Shown here in pieces: positions 1-11,162 of a stretch of DNA of 64,000 bases (the first letter of the stretch is position 1; every line of letters starts with the position of its first letter). The translations under genes were made by a program, and so were the position numbers. The DNA is from Erpobdella octoculata (taxonomy: Eukaryota > Annelida > Clitellata > Hirudinida > Erpobdellidae), in the NCBI GenBank assembly GCA_963978895.1, contig OZ022238.1, forward strand, positions 7,924,066 to 7,988,065. Direction: 5' to 3'. The notes under the pieces are model-generated. The model did not search any database. It was not told where the DNA came from and saw only the letters and a program-made list of their open reading frames with translations.

Positions 1-206
1 TTTTGTTTTTTGTTTTTATTATTATATAAAAATTATCTTAAAGTATTCGAAGCTAAAAATTTGAATTTTTGTTTTTGGCACACAAGTTTTTTTATTTTGA
101 AAAAAAAACTAAAACTATTTTAAAACAAACAAAGGATGAAAAAAATTAAACAACCAAAATAATTAATTACCATTTAATTCAAAAATAAGGGAAAAATTTA
201 GGTTAC

Positions 207-317
207 CAATTTCACATTGGGGACCCTCGAATCCGTCAGGGCATTGACAGATTTGTTTTCCTCGCGGGCTGCTTAGGCATGATCCCCCGTTATGACAGTC
301 TTTAGGAGAACATAGTC
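207..317 (-). CDS. EGF-like domain exon
   Basis: The minus strand encodes [17 protein letters not shown] followed by [17 protein letters not shown]: six cysteines in EGF spacing (C-x4-C-x5-C ... C-x-C-x8-C) with the usual GG and G-F-G residues. The exon is 111 nt with acceptor ctttacag before 317 and donor gtaacc after 207, both in phase 1. This symmetrical phase is typical of shuffled EGF modules. It is the last part of the gene inside the window. Confidence 0.8.
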
Positions 318-1026
318 CTGTAAAGTTATGAAAGTAACTTTCTAACATTCACTTAACTCACTCACTCACTCACTCACTCACTCACTCACTCACTCACTCA
401 CTCACTCACTCACTCACTCACTCACTCACTCACTCACTCACTCACTCACTCACTCACTCACTCACTCACTCACTCACTCACTCACTCACTCACTCACTCA
501 CTCACTCACTCACTCACTCACTCACTCACTCACTCACTCACTCACTCACTCACTCACTCACTCACTCACTCACTCACTCACTCACTCACTCACTCACTCA
601 CTCACTCACTCATCTATTCATTCACTCGTTTACGGCTGTCTTAAAAGCTGTACAAATGTGTTTACAAAGTGTAATTACTAGTAAATTGCAGGATAACAGG
701 AGATAAACAATCCGACGAATAAGGAAAACTCCTGGGCGTTACAACAAGAGTAAAAGAACAGTCGCTCATTCCTTTTGAGTTTCCAAGTAATTAATGTTTG
801 ACAATAAGGGAATTAATTTTTGAAATTTGAAATGTGCACATAAATTCATAAGTTTAATTTATTTTATTTAAATGAAAGTCGGTTTGCAGTTCTTAAAAAG
901 AGCGTTCACGATATATAAAAAAATGTTTGCCTTGTAGTGGCATAATAACTTTGCATATTCAACAAATTTTCAAGTTTAATTTGCCAACATGAATAAATCA
1001 TAACAACTGCATAGTTGAGCAGCATC

Positions 1027-1123
<97 letters not shown>

Positions 1124-4100
1124 TATTCCAAGAGACGAAAAACAGAGATTTCTCCAGAAACGAAAAGATTCTTGAAGGCAAGCCTAATGACGCGTGAAGT
1201 AAAATTAACAGCTGTTTATACAACACATGTTTTCCAACAATTGCATTTCAGTGAAAATCATTTTCTTAGTGAGAAAAAAAGAAATTACACCTTGATTATG
1301 ATCATAATGATGATTTGAAACTATGAAATAACCAAATAACTATTTCACTAACAAGCTGTTTTTTACTGATACCGTCATGATATAAATGAAGACACGACAC
1401 ATTTTCTGTGTATCTAATAATACATCGTTATGTGTGTGGATTGATTAACGTCTGTATAGATACAGACAATTTAAACGGGATGTATGTTAGAGTTTTCTGT
1501 GACGTGTTTATGTGTGTTTTGCCTTGACACACCAAGAAGTTACGCCAAGATTAAATTTGTATTATTATTATTATAGTAAATTCAATCAACAAAAAGTTGT
1601 GTTTTATTAAATTTATTATTTTAGTGTTTTCCTTTCCTGGTTAATAAGTGGCCGTTTAATGGGGTAATGTTTTTGAAATTAGTTTATAGGATATAAAAAA
1701 ACTAATATGAAAATATAGAACAAATTTAAGCCTCTTGGGAAATAAAATTAAATTTGTTAGAATAATAATTAATTTAATTTTTGTTCAACAGAGCAAATAC
1801 TTTTAAATACAATATAGTGCCGACACCTAGTTACTAATGTTACTGCTGATAAATATTTAACAAAAACAAAACATCGAACTGATAGTTTATAAAATTATTT
1901 TTTTAATTATCACTCTAGTTAAATCAAATTAATTTTTTTTATTCTGTGCAATTATGAGAAACGGGCATTTGCAGTATATTTACCCGGCGTTGCTCGAGTT
2001 TTTCTGTTTAACTTTTTCTCGGTTTGTGCCGATAAAACGTAAAATAAAAAGCAGATTTTAAACGTTTTCTCAAAAAATTTCAATGAAGACAACTTTCATG
2101 TTAAAATTTGTTAAAATTGCTTCTGCGGTTCGAATGTTATAAGCGAATACTTATATACACACACATCGCTAATGTGATTTATAAATAAATAAATTAAACA
2201 AATAGAAAAAAACTGACTTCTCGTGCATCCATCTTCCCCGTCAATGTGCAACCATCCATCACAACATCTCCATCCTCTTCTCCAGACTTGTTCAACTTTC
2301 TTTTCTGCTAAGTGAGACGTGAACGCTCTGAAAGTTTGATGACAGAATTTATAGTTTTCCCATGCGAAATTTTTAATACTAAACGGGCTGAATGGCTGGA
2401 TATTTCAACTTTATCGTAATAATTACATTTTTTAAACAATAAACAATAAAATACCACCGTGAAGAAAACACTCGGAATCGCTAAAACATTAAAGATTTTA
2501 AAACATTCATTCGTTACTTCGTTCATTTGTTCACTCATTTGTTCGTTCTTTCGTCAGTTCGTTTGTTCGTTCGTTCGTTCGTTCGTTCGTTCGTTCGTTC
2601 GTTCGTTCGTTCGTTCGTTCGTTCGTTCGTTCGTTCGTTCGTTCGTTCGTTCGTTCGTTCGTTCGTTCGTTCGTTCGTTCGTTCGTTCGTTCGTTCGTTC
2701 GTTCGTTCGTTCGTTCGTTCGTTCGTTCGTTCGTTCGTTCGTTCGTTCGTTCGTTCGTTCGTTCGTTCGTTCGTTCGTTCGTTCGTTCGTTCGTTCGTTC
2801 GTTCGTTCGTTCGTTCGTTCGTTCGTTCGTTCGTTCGTTCGTTCGTTCGTTCGTTCGTTCGTTCGTTCGTTCGTTCGTTCGTTCGTTCGTTCGTTCGTTC
2901 GTTCGTTCGTTCGTTCGTTCGTTCGTTCGTTCGTTCGTTCGTTCGTTCGTTCGTTCGTTCGTTCGTTCGTTCGTTCGTTCGTTCGTTCGTTCGTTCGTTC
3001 GTTCGTTCGTTCGTTCGTTCGTTCGTTCGTTCGTTCGTTCGTTCGTTCGTTCGTTCGTTCGTTCGTTCGTTCGTTCGTTCGTTCGTTCGTTCGTTCGTTC
3101 GTTCGTTCGTTCGTTCGTTCGTTCGTTCGTTCGTTCGTTCGTTCGTTCGTTCGTTCGTTCGTTCGTTCGTTCGTTCGTTCGTTCGTTCGTTCGTTCGTTC
3201 GTTCGTTCGTTCGTTCGTTCGTTCGTTCGTTCGTTCGTTCGTTCGTTCGTTCGTTCGTTCGTTCGTTCGTTCGTTCGTTCGTTCGTTCGTTCGTTCGTTC
3301 GTTCGTTCGTTAGTTCATTCACTCATTCATTCCACTAAATTGAGGTCAAAAGCAAATGTTGAACACTCACTTCCTTTGAGGCATGAAACACCATCTGCCA
3401 GGTTTTCCACAATTCGGCGACCACACCATCACATTTCTTACCTGCTCCTTGCGGCACGGCCTTTCCTCCATAATTACTTCTTCATATTCACACACATTCG
3501 GCCTAAATATTGATAATTAATTCATAATTACGTCAAAATTAACACCATTCTCACTTTTTTAATTTTTTAAGTTTGTATCTTAAACATGCAATTAACTATT
3601 GATCCAGTCCCAAGCCTAGGGATCAAAGAGGAGGGGAAAAGAAACTGAATCAAATTATGATCTGTGACAAAAATGTTTTTTGGTATTTTCTACAAACAGT
3701 TATTCCAGTTTTAAAACAGCTGGTGTAAAAAACTGTAAACTATTTGTTTTAAATTTTCTTTATATATTTTAAAAATCAATTAAATGATGTCAACTTCTAC
3801 CAAAAATTGTCATTAAGTTGCGCAACATTATGTAAATATTGCATCGTTTAGTTATTATAACATTTATATAATTATTTATCAAAAGTGGTGGTGGTGGTGA
3901 TGGTGATGATTTGGTGGTGATGATGATGATGATGATGTGGTGGTGATGATGATGATTGAGACGACAGGCTCGCCCCTTCAATCAGAGCTCGATGGAATAA
4001 CAAAAAACTACATTAGTCACATTCAATGTAATTTCGTTAATAATCCGTTATTCTTTTATGGGAAATAATAAAGTTTTTTCAAAGATATAATAAAGTTTGT

Positions 4101-4716
4101 TTTGAAGTTTTAAAATCAAAAGTTTTTCAACATTTTTAACGTGAGATAATTAATTTAAAAATTTAACATTTTGCATCAAACGTCCTTATTCTAGAAACAG
4201 CTCTAAAATTTAAACGACAGAAGCTAACATTCCAGGCTCCAGTTGATTGGACGTGGAATTTGAAACAACTGCAAAAGTATGCATATGAGTGGAGTTGTCG
4301 TACTTCACACTTTTTCTGTCATTATCTTGTATTTCATTTAAATGCCTGTCACTGTCAAGTTTTTCACTTTTCATTTTATTCAGTTGTTGAAGTTTGAAAT
4401 CTTGGTGGTTTCTGAGGCTGACAGTTTCTGGAGTGTCATCATAATGTCGATGCTGTCGTCTCAAACCATCTTCGTTGTTGGTGAGAATTTTTGCTTCAAT
4501 TATGAGAGGGTTTTTTCTTGTAAGCAAGTAAGAAATCTTCGTTTTATCGGAGATTATTTGCGAATGAAACATGTCTTCTATTTTTTTCTGGTCTCCATGG
4601 GCCGAAATATTTCCGGAGAAAAGATTGAGTGAAAGCACAATCAACAATAAAATTTCTGATAATTTGAACTTCCGAAATGAACTGGAACATCGTAAAAAAT
4701 CAAATAATAATTTCAT
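207..4716 (-). CDS. EMI/EGF-domain secreted or membrane protein gene, partial (runs off the left edge)
   Basis: Three exons on the minus strand fit one gene: 4716-4229 (start and hydrophobic leader), 3502-3371 (EMI domain) and 317-207 (EGF domain). The first two join in phase: the donor after the AT at 4230-4229 (gttagc) and the acceptor before 3502 make an ATG codon, giving ...[17 protein letters not shown] followed by EGF repeats is the architecture of extracellular proteins such as the MEGF6/10/11 group, involved in adhesion, matrix assembly or engulfment. At least one exon completing the EMI domain is missing between 3371 and 317, a stretch dominated by a 750-bp tetranucleotide array. The exact family is inferred; the domains are seen. 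Confidence 0.6.
356..612. repeat. (CTCA)n microsatellite, about 64 units
   Basis: Almost perfect tetranucleotide array immediately upstream (minus strand) of the EGF exon acceptor, so it lies in that gene's intron. Confidence 0.98.
1027..1117. repeat. (TA)n microsatellite
   Basis: Uninterrupted alternating TA. Open frames reading YIYIY across it are artefacts. Confidence 0.98.
1130..2210. other. Intronic AT-rich DNA with an interspersed-repeat fragment
   Basis: No exon is recognised. From about 1981 (cccggcgttgctcg) to 2160 the sequence resembles the repeat start at 46946-47080: cggcgttgc, then tttttct..tcg, a run of aaaacg, and gcttctgcggttcgaatg against gctccaacggttcggatg. It is probably an old copy of that repeat. 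Confidence 0.4.
2218..2304 (-). CDS. Possible small internal exon, hypothetical
   Basis: An 87-nt segment open over 29 codons, [18 protein letters not shown] then [11 protein letters not shown], has an acceptor (cttagcag) and a donor (gtcagt) and coding-like composition in an otherwise AT-rich stretch. It lies between the EMI and EGF exons. Its phase (0-0) does not match the phase-2 end of the EMI exon, so if it belongs to that gene another exon intervenes. No domain is recognised. Confidence 0.25.
2557..3312. repeat. (GTTC)n microsatellite, about 187 uninterrupted units
   Basis: A near-perfect tetranucleotide array of about 750 bp, open in several frames on both strands only because the unit has no stop codon. 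It lies in the presumed intron between the EMI and EGF exons. Confidence 0.98.
3371..3502 (-). CDS. EMI-domain exon
   Basis: Read on the minus strand the exon gives [20 protein letters not shown] followed by [18 protein letters not shown]. This is the N-terminal half of an EMI domain: the family pattern is NVC, then E/Q-V, then PC, then a VW-P-C-WC motif. Consensus splice sites flank it: acceptor tatttag before 3502 and donor gtgagt after 3371. It is 132 nt, starting in phase 2 and ending in phase 2. The C-terminal part of the domain must lie in a further exon that I could not find. Confidence 0.65.
3886..3957. repeat. (GGT/GAT)n imperfect trinucleotide repeat
   Basis: Runs of ggtggtgat and gatgat; translated on the minus strand as poly-His/Ile. 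It lies in the intron between the leader exon and the EMI exon. Confidence 0.9.
4229..4716 (-). CDS. First coding exon: signal peptide or anchor plus polar linker
   Basis: The frame starts with [12 protein letters not shown] and has a strongly hydrophobic run ([14 protein letters not shown]) around residues 22-35, typical of a signal peptide although its N-region is long; a closer Met is not available. The following 125 residues are polar, rich in Asn, Asp, His and Lys, with one NST and one NSTS sequon, and no recognisable fold. The open frame reaches a stop at 4210, but a donor at 4228/4229 allows phase-matched splicing to the EMI exon. The frame could alternatively be a short secreted protein on its own. 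Confidence 0.5.
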
Positions 4717-5071
4717 GGCGAAGTCAAAAATCTGCTCAAATAATTTCTTCCGTAAAAAAAGCGGACAAACAAAACTTAATATTATTTAGATTCAGTTTAC
4801 TAATTAGGGTAGAAAAAACCGATTTGAATTAACGGAGTTGAACAGGAACGGGAGTTATAAAGGGTCATCATTGCATGCGCTGTCACGGGCGATGATTTCA
4901 AAAAGGGTTTTTAATACGTCCGCACACTCTTTGCTAAACAATAATTATATACCAATTAAATATTACAAATTTGTTGTATTTCTATGTATATGTGAATAAA
5001 TATTCTTATTTCAATAAATCCTTAATTGTTAAATTTGATCTTGAAAGCATAAACGACCGTACGAATTTCAG

Positions 5072-5089
5072 AGAGAGGAAGAGAGACAG

Positions 5090-5175
<86 letters not shown>

Positions 5176-5200
5176 CAAGCGAAAGAAAGAAAAGAACGAG
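5072..5200. repeat. (GA)n microsatellite
   Basis: Purine-only tract with GAGAGA core and degenerate GAAAGA edges, in the intergenic space 5' of the EMI/EGF gene. Confidence 0.95.
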
Positions 5201-5407
5201 AAAGAGCAGATACTACTTTGAATTCTGAATTTTTGAAAATTTCAGTTGTATTACGTATGTATAAATACTGTAAATCTATTCAAAAAAATCAAAGCTATAA
5301 GAAAATAATAATGAAAATTGAAATATGCACTACTACAAGTAATTAATTTGTATGACTCTAGATATAGATATTAGAGTACTGCTTACTGCACAAGCCTGAC
5401 CGGGCCG

Positions 5408-6284
5408 CAGTGTTGTTTCAGTTAAGCGTAACTTTAACTGAATTTGGTCTAATAACTGAAAAAAAAGATTTAAGTTAAGTACTAACTGAAACTTTAACTG
5501 AAAAATAACGTTAACTTTAATTGTAATACTAATAGTAAAAAAAAAGTAGTAACTGTAAAACAAACTGAAATAAAATGTTTTCGGAAAATCCAATACTGAA
5601 ATGGCCAAAATTTTATTTCTTTGTTTATATTTGGTAACCGAACCCACTCGTGTCTTTTATTTCTATTATGATTTCCTTTTTATTCGCTTTATTTGTATTT
5701 AATGACGTATAAACAATGTTAAAAATAAATTCTGGCCGAAAACAAGAAAATGGAGTTTGGCGTTATTAAGTTACTAACCCTCTACTGATAAAAGCCGGTG
5801 CAACGTGGTTTGTAGCGTGTGAGGAAAAGATTCGGAAGCTCGCGTGGTCGAAACTTGCGGAGCTCTGTTGAAAGGTAAATCATCTAAGTCATAGACATAA
5901 GGAAGTGGCAAAAGAACTTGAGGTTTTGGAGACAAATCGCAAAAAGCTAAAGGCCAAGCGCAAACTAATCGAAAATAATATAGGAAACACGGTTAACCAG
6001 AATAGCGCACAGACTACTTTGCCTGCTTTTATTAGCAAAAAAAGAATGGAATTCAGATGCACAAGAAGTGAAACTGAGGACAGCGTTTGCTTAGTAATAT
6101 CAGTACTGGGTTATATTAATAACTGTTACACAAACTGTAATAGTAACTGAAATAAATATTAACTCAAATATTAACTGGAAAAAATGAAAACAATTAACTT
6201 TAACTGTAATACTAACTAAAAAATATTAAATTGGCTAACTTTAACTGATACTCTAACTGAAAAACCTTAACTGAAACAACACTG
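5408..6284. mobile_element. Non-autonomous hAT-type element, 877 bp
   Basis: The ends are inverted repeats CAGTGTTGTTTCAGTTAAG at 5408 and its complement ending at 6284. They are flanked by a perfect 8-bp duplication ccgggccg at 5400-5407 and 6285-6292. A CAGTG terminus with an 8-bp duplication defines hAT. Subterminal repeats of the core TAACTGAAA fill both arms. A central GC-richer block holds an 81-codon Lys-rich frame (5905-6150) that may be a transposase relic. The element landed in a GGGCCGGGCC-type repeat resembling 41210-41520. Confidence 0.9.
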
Positions 6285-6292
6285 CCGGGCCG

Positions 6293-6445
6293 GGCCTTGA
6301 TTTTTAGGGTTTTCGAAAGGGCCGACAATTTTTGCTAAGTATAGGGTTTTTAGGCCTGTGCAAACGGGCCAGGCCGGGCCTGAAACGTGTTTTTTAACAC
6401 AAACTTTGATTTTAAATACGCTCGATTTAGAAATACGAAAAATGT
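6293..6445. repeat. GGCCGGGCC-rich interspersed repeat
   Basis: Degenerate gggccgggcc, ttttaggcctg and gggccaggccgggcc blocks. Together with 5385-5407 they formed one unit before the hAT insertion. Similar blocks occur at 41210-41520 and 46250-46570. Confidence 0.6.
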
Positions 6446-7400
6446 TCAAATTAAGTTTGTTTTTACCAATGCTTTTATTAACTCGTCGGCTCTGTTTCTC
6501 TGTCTGTCTGTTTCTCTGTCTGTTTCAAATCTTGCAATCAATTTTTGAGTCACTTCCTGATGATAGATTTTTTCAAATTTTGCATACATGCTCAAGATAG
6601 AAGACAATGCAATATTCAATTATTAGTTTTACAATAAGTCAATTAATTTAGTTAATTTTCTTGAGGATTTTATCGAGGGGTTTCTTGAGGGTTTTCTTGA
6701 GGGTTTTCTGGAGGGTTTTCTTGAGGGTTTTCTTGAGGGTTTTCTTGACCACAAAACGCTAACCGACTGGCAGACTATTTTACCAAGTTAACACGAACCA
6801 CACTCACTGACCGCGATTCTCAAGCGTGTACGAAATTTTCATGAAAATAGTTGAGATATTTAAATTCGATGCTTTTTGATGATATTTTTATTATTATTAC
6901 CAATGCTTTTATTAACTCGTCGTCTCTGTTTCTCTGTCTGTCTGTTTGTTTCTCTGTCTGTTTCAAATCTTGCAATCAATTTTTGAGTCACTTCCTGATG
7001 ATAGATTTTTTCAAATTTTGCATACATGCTCAAAATAGAAGACAATGCAATATTCAATTATTAGTTTTACAATAAGTCAATTAATTTAGATAATTTTAAT
7101 TAATTTCGATATTTCGATATAATTAAGATATTTCGACTTTAACATAAAATAAAAGAGTAATATAAGAAAAAATTGATTGCAAAATGTGTGTTTTAATTAC
7201 ATATAAGAGCATTGGTTTTAAAAATTCGTTTTTAATTTACTTGTTTTTAATTGAATCATGTATTGTAGTTCAATATAAAGCTATGCTGAAAATTTCAGCT
7301 TCCTAGCTAGTAAAAAAGCTGGTGTAATTTTACTTGCAAGATTTGCGTACAGAGAAAGCCACACACATAAACAGAGATTGTTTACCTAAATAAAAGTTTG
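6446..7400. repeat. Interspersed repeat, partly duplicated, with CTGT-rich tract
   Basis: The block ccaatgcttttattaactcgtc...gacaatgcaatattcaat occurs at 6468-6650 and again at 6899-7090, and inverted at 38380-39420 where a MITE interrupts it. It contains a ctgtctgtttctctgtctg tract. A 16-bp minisatellite (gagggttttcttgagg) sits between the two at 6665-6745. No coding exon is seen. Confidence 0.7.
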
Positions 7401-7801
7401 TAACAAGTAAAGATAAAAAATATTTTTTTAATGCCTTTTTATCTGAGTCAACGAACGAAAATTTTTGAATCTAAACCGTTACGCTCAATCTGGTAAATTA
7501 TTTTGGATCTCTGGCGACTTATATATAAATATCCGTACTGTTTAATTATTTTGGACCTCTGGCGATTTATACATAAACAACTTATTACAGTAGCTAGATG
7601 GCAGGAATTCAATTTGATTTGATTAATTTTAATTGATTTAAAGCCTAATTCATGTCGGAAACATTCAATTCATGTATTGTCATCAACAGCTACAGATTAA
7701 CTAACAACTGAAATTTCCCCCATCACTGTCAATTTTTACTGTCACAATAATATCAGAGGTGGCTCAGATGTTCGTAAAAACAACGCTCAAATTTTATTTA
7801 G

Positions 7802-10800
7802 GAACGAAAAATTGCAGCTGAGAACAACGCGGTTGACCCCGTGAACACCGATTACGAAACCACCACCTTGATGTACAAACGGGTCACAGATTTCCTACTA
7901 AACGAGGCTAAGTCTCAAGGTGAAGGACGAATGAGGCTTCTCTTTGCAACCCACAATCAGGACAGCGTCTTGGACGTCATTGAGAAGTTGCTGATTAACA
8001 ATAAAAATTTAAATTTATCTTTTAATACAGTTTTATTTCTTTATTGGTTTCATCATATCCGTGATGCTCTTGTCGCAAACTGCGACTTGGCCTTTCGGGT
8101 TCTAACTCTTCCACCATGTTTTAATTTCTTTCAGTTTTAATTTATTAAAAAAATTGAAATCCCCTAATAATTATTAGAGATGCACCGATACTATCGGTAT
8201 CGGTATCGGAATCGGCAATATCGGCTTTTTCCCATGTATCGGTATCGGTATCGGCATGGTGGAATGTTAAGGATCATTGGCCGATACCGATACTTTTAAT
8301 CACATAGGATTCAACCGTCGTATGCAACAAGTTGAGCTTAATTATTGCCTTCCAAGCCGCAAGTACTTTTCAGATAAAGTGCTTCCTGAAATTTATAGCA
8401 AAGTGCTCAGTAAGGTTAAGACTATTATCAAAGATTCTGAAAATATAAGCTTCACCACTAATATATGGACTAATGTTTCAAATCACTCTTTCATCAGCCT
8501 TACAGTCCACTGCATTCACAAAAATTATGACAGAAAAATTTTAGTACTACGGGTTGCACCATTCTCTGGGTCGCATAGAGCTAGCAGGATTGCAGAGGTA
8601 ATTGAAAATGTAATCCATGATTTTGAAATTCCCTCTCATTAAATTCATCTTTTTGTTAGGGATAATGGTGCTAACATGGGAAAAGACATTTCAGAAACTT
8701 CATACACTGGCTTGTCATGTTTTTTGCATACAATTAGTCATTTATGATGTTCTTTTTGAACAAAGGATTATAAAGGATGTCATTGCTAATTGCAAAAAAA
8801 ATTGTTGGACATTTTAGTCATTCTTCACTAGCTTGTAACAAATAAATAATTAAAGAATGAAAGTATCGGTATCGGAATCGGCATCGGCCTCTCTCATAAC
8901 CTGAGTATCGGTATCGGCATCGGCCATATTTATGGTATCGGTGCATCTCTATTAATTATCCAATAAATACTATTAGTAAAAATGTTTGAGTAAAAAACTG
9001 TGTCCCAGCAGCTAAAGTATAAATAGATTATCATTAATTTTACTGTTATTACAAAGATATCTTGCTGTCGTTATTATAAGTTTACTACTACTACTAGTAA
9101 TAATATTATTATTAATTTTGTTTATACTTAATAATTAAATAAGCATTATATTCACCACGAAAGGCTAAAAGAGAAGAACATCGATGCAGGAAAATATGGA
9201 ATTTCGTTTGCTCAACTCCATGGAACGAGAGATTTTATATCTTATACATTAGGTTAGCGAGTAGTTCCGTGTTAAATATAGCTGTTACGCCTGTTACATG
9301 TCGTGGCTTCACCGTTAGGCGTAAAAATCTAGAAAATAAAACCATGCATGTAGATGCATGGTTTTATTTTGTTGAATTTTAAGCAAAGTCTGGCTTAGAA
9401 AACTCCCAATCTATCAACAAGTAAAAAATCTGCTAATCGCTCGAATCAGTCTTTATGCTCCTTTGAACTTTTGTTGAAACAATGTCCGTAGCACTGGAGT
9501 TTAAAAACTTTCGGCTAAGATTAATAAAGCAAAGTACCTACTGACTGCCAATATTGTAGTGTCTCTGTCACTCTCTGTCAGTCTGTCTGTTTAACTATCA
9601 TGCTGTCAGTCACGGGTACGGGTATGTTGCTTTATTTGTCTGTCTGTTTGTTTGTTTGTTTGTGTCAATGTTTCTTTATTTGTCTGTCTGTTTGTTTGTT
9701 TGTTTGTGTCAATGTTTCTGTTTGTTTGTTAGTGTGTATATATTTTTATTTGTCTGTCTGTTTGTTTGTTTGTGTGCATGTTTTTTTAATTGTCTGTCTG
9801 TTTGTGTGTATGTCTGCTGTTTTTCTATTAGCTCGAAATTTTGACATTTTGAAACCCTAATTCGTATGTAACGGTTGTTACTAATTCGTAAATAATTATT
9901 TTTATTTTTTTTTATTATTTATTTTTTTATCTGGGGTATTAAATTAAATATCTATTATTTTATCTTTTATTTCTATGCTATGTGACGATAGGACGGATTT
10001 GTTTTAAAAAGATTTTTTTAGTTTCGGTGCTTCGTGCTTTGCTTCGTGCTAATAAATTGTAGCTGTGTGCTTCGTGCTTTGCTTCGTGCTAATAAATTGT
10101 TGCTGTGTGCTTCGTGCTTTGCTTCGTGCTAATAAATTGTTGCTGTGTGCTTCGTGCTTTGCTTCGTGCTAATAAATTGTTGCTGTGTGCTTAGTGCTTT
10201 TGCTTCGTGCTAATAAATTGTTGCTGTGTGCTTAGTGCTTTGCTTTGTGCTATTAAATTATTGTTTCGTGCTTCGTGCCTGACTTCGTGCTAAGTTATTA
10301 ATTTGATTTCTCTGTGTGTTGTACCTTGGGAGCTGATAAAGTTTGTGGGTACCTCAGAACTTGTGGTGTCTAAATAAATAAGAACCTGAACGCCGGCTCC
10401 TGTTGAAGATTTTCTTCATCGGACAACCGACGTTACATCGTAGTTTTTAAAATCGTGAACCTGTAGAGTTTAAGATCGTCATCTCTAAAAACGCAAAATG
10501 TCAAACTATCAACTCATCCATCTACTCATCTATCCATCTATCCCTTTATCCAAACCCACCCATTTTTATATTTAATCTATCTTTATTATTTCAAGTTTAC
10601 TTGTTTATGAAAACATATACTTTTGACAATTTTCCTCAAATGACAAACCAGGTCGAGTTGTCATTCTGTCAACTGCGTCCATTCTAGGATGTTTATCACA
10701 AATATTTATTTTTTTTATTATTAAAACAATTGACCAATTGAAATACTGATGAATAATAATTAAACAAATTAAATTAAACAGGATCTCAGGGGTTTCCAGT

Positions 10801-10963
10801 ATCAAAATTGACGCACTATTCAAACCCTCTTGATGGACTTGCATATCTCTCGAGGAGACTTCTTGAAAACAGAAGCGGTCTTCCAAGTCCAGAAATTGAA
10901 AGGAAATTACCATGGATAGAACTGAAAAGAAGACTAAAAAATAAATTTAAAAGTCAAAAATGA
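7802..10963 (+). CDS. PRODH: Proline dehydrogenase, three 3' exons
   Basis: PRODH is the FAD-dependent mitochondrial enzyme oxidising proline to pyrroline-5-carboxylate. Exons: 7802-7986 (acceptor tatttag, donor gttgct, phase 2), 9164-9252 (donor gttagc, phase 1) and 10782-10963 (stop TGA 10961-10963). All three join in phase. Exon one gives ERKIAAENNAVDPVN, ETTTLMYKRVTDFLL and FATHNQDSVLDVIEK. Exon two gives YGISFAQLHGTRDFISYTLG and exon three GFPVSKLTHYSNPLDGLAYL then SRRLLENRSGL. These align to the C-terminal half of animal PRODH, whose pattern is QERAAE..DPIN, ASHNEDTV, FGQLLGMCDQISFPLG, GFPVYKYVPYG and YLSRRALEN. The upstream exons that should encode the barrel start are not visible between 4.7 and 7.8 kb. 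This may be a 5'-truncated copy. Confidence 0.8.
8175..8951. mobile_element. hAT-type element with ZBED-like transposase fragment, about 777 bp, inside the PRODH intron
   Basis: Inverted ends TAGAGATGCACCGATAC (8175) and GTATCGGTGCATCTCTA (to 8951), each followed inward by degenerate GGTATCGGTATCGG subrepeats. The flanks ataattat and ttaattat match at 7 of 8 positions, consistent with an 8-bp hAT duplication. The internal + strand frame 8277-8642 contains YCLPSRKYFSDKVLPEIYSK and SFTTNIWTNVSNHSFISLTV, typical of ZBED-type hAT transposases. A frameshift near 8640 moves the conserved VRDNGANM-like segment to another frame. The element is internally deleted and inactive. Confidence 0.85.
9565..9815. 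repeat. Degenerate TGTC/TTTG repeat
   Basis: Repeats of tgtctgtctgtttgtttg, within the second PRODH intron. The Cys/Leu/Val-rich open frames on it are not genes. Confidence 0.85.
10024..10285. repeat. 40-bp minisatellite, about 6 units
   Basis: The unit is gtgcttcgtgctttgcttcg followed by tgctaataaattgttgctgt, nearly identical in the first five copies and degenerate in the last. Each unit itself contains internal gtgcttcgtgct repeats. It lies in the last PRODH intron. Confidence 0.9.
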
Positions 10964-11162
10964 TTCTTGTAGAAAAACAATTGAAAACGGTTGAGATTTA
11001 TAAATCCTTTGTATTTACTTCATCGCCGGTCTTGTAGAAACCATGTAGAAAACTGAAAATAAAATACTGATAACAACTTATTTCACCAAGAAAACACATA
11101 TTTAAAAGTTTCAACAAATTACTTCATGAAAAACCCCTGGAACATCAAAAACAGAAGCTTAC

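Noticed and set aside
2459..3513. Open frames of 263-328 codons repeating RSFV or NERT
   Set aside because: They are translations of the (GTTC)n array, whose unit has no stop codon in any frame. The flanking residues show no domain.
6267..6449. 60-codon minus-strand frame
   Set aside because: It lies across a hAT terminus and a GC-rich repeat; no coding support.
10605..10913. 102-codon minus-strand frame near PRODH
   Set aside because: It is the antisense shadow of the PRODH last exon, which matches the family on the plus strand.
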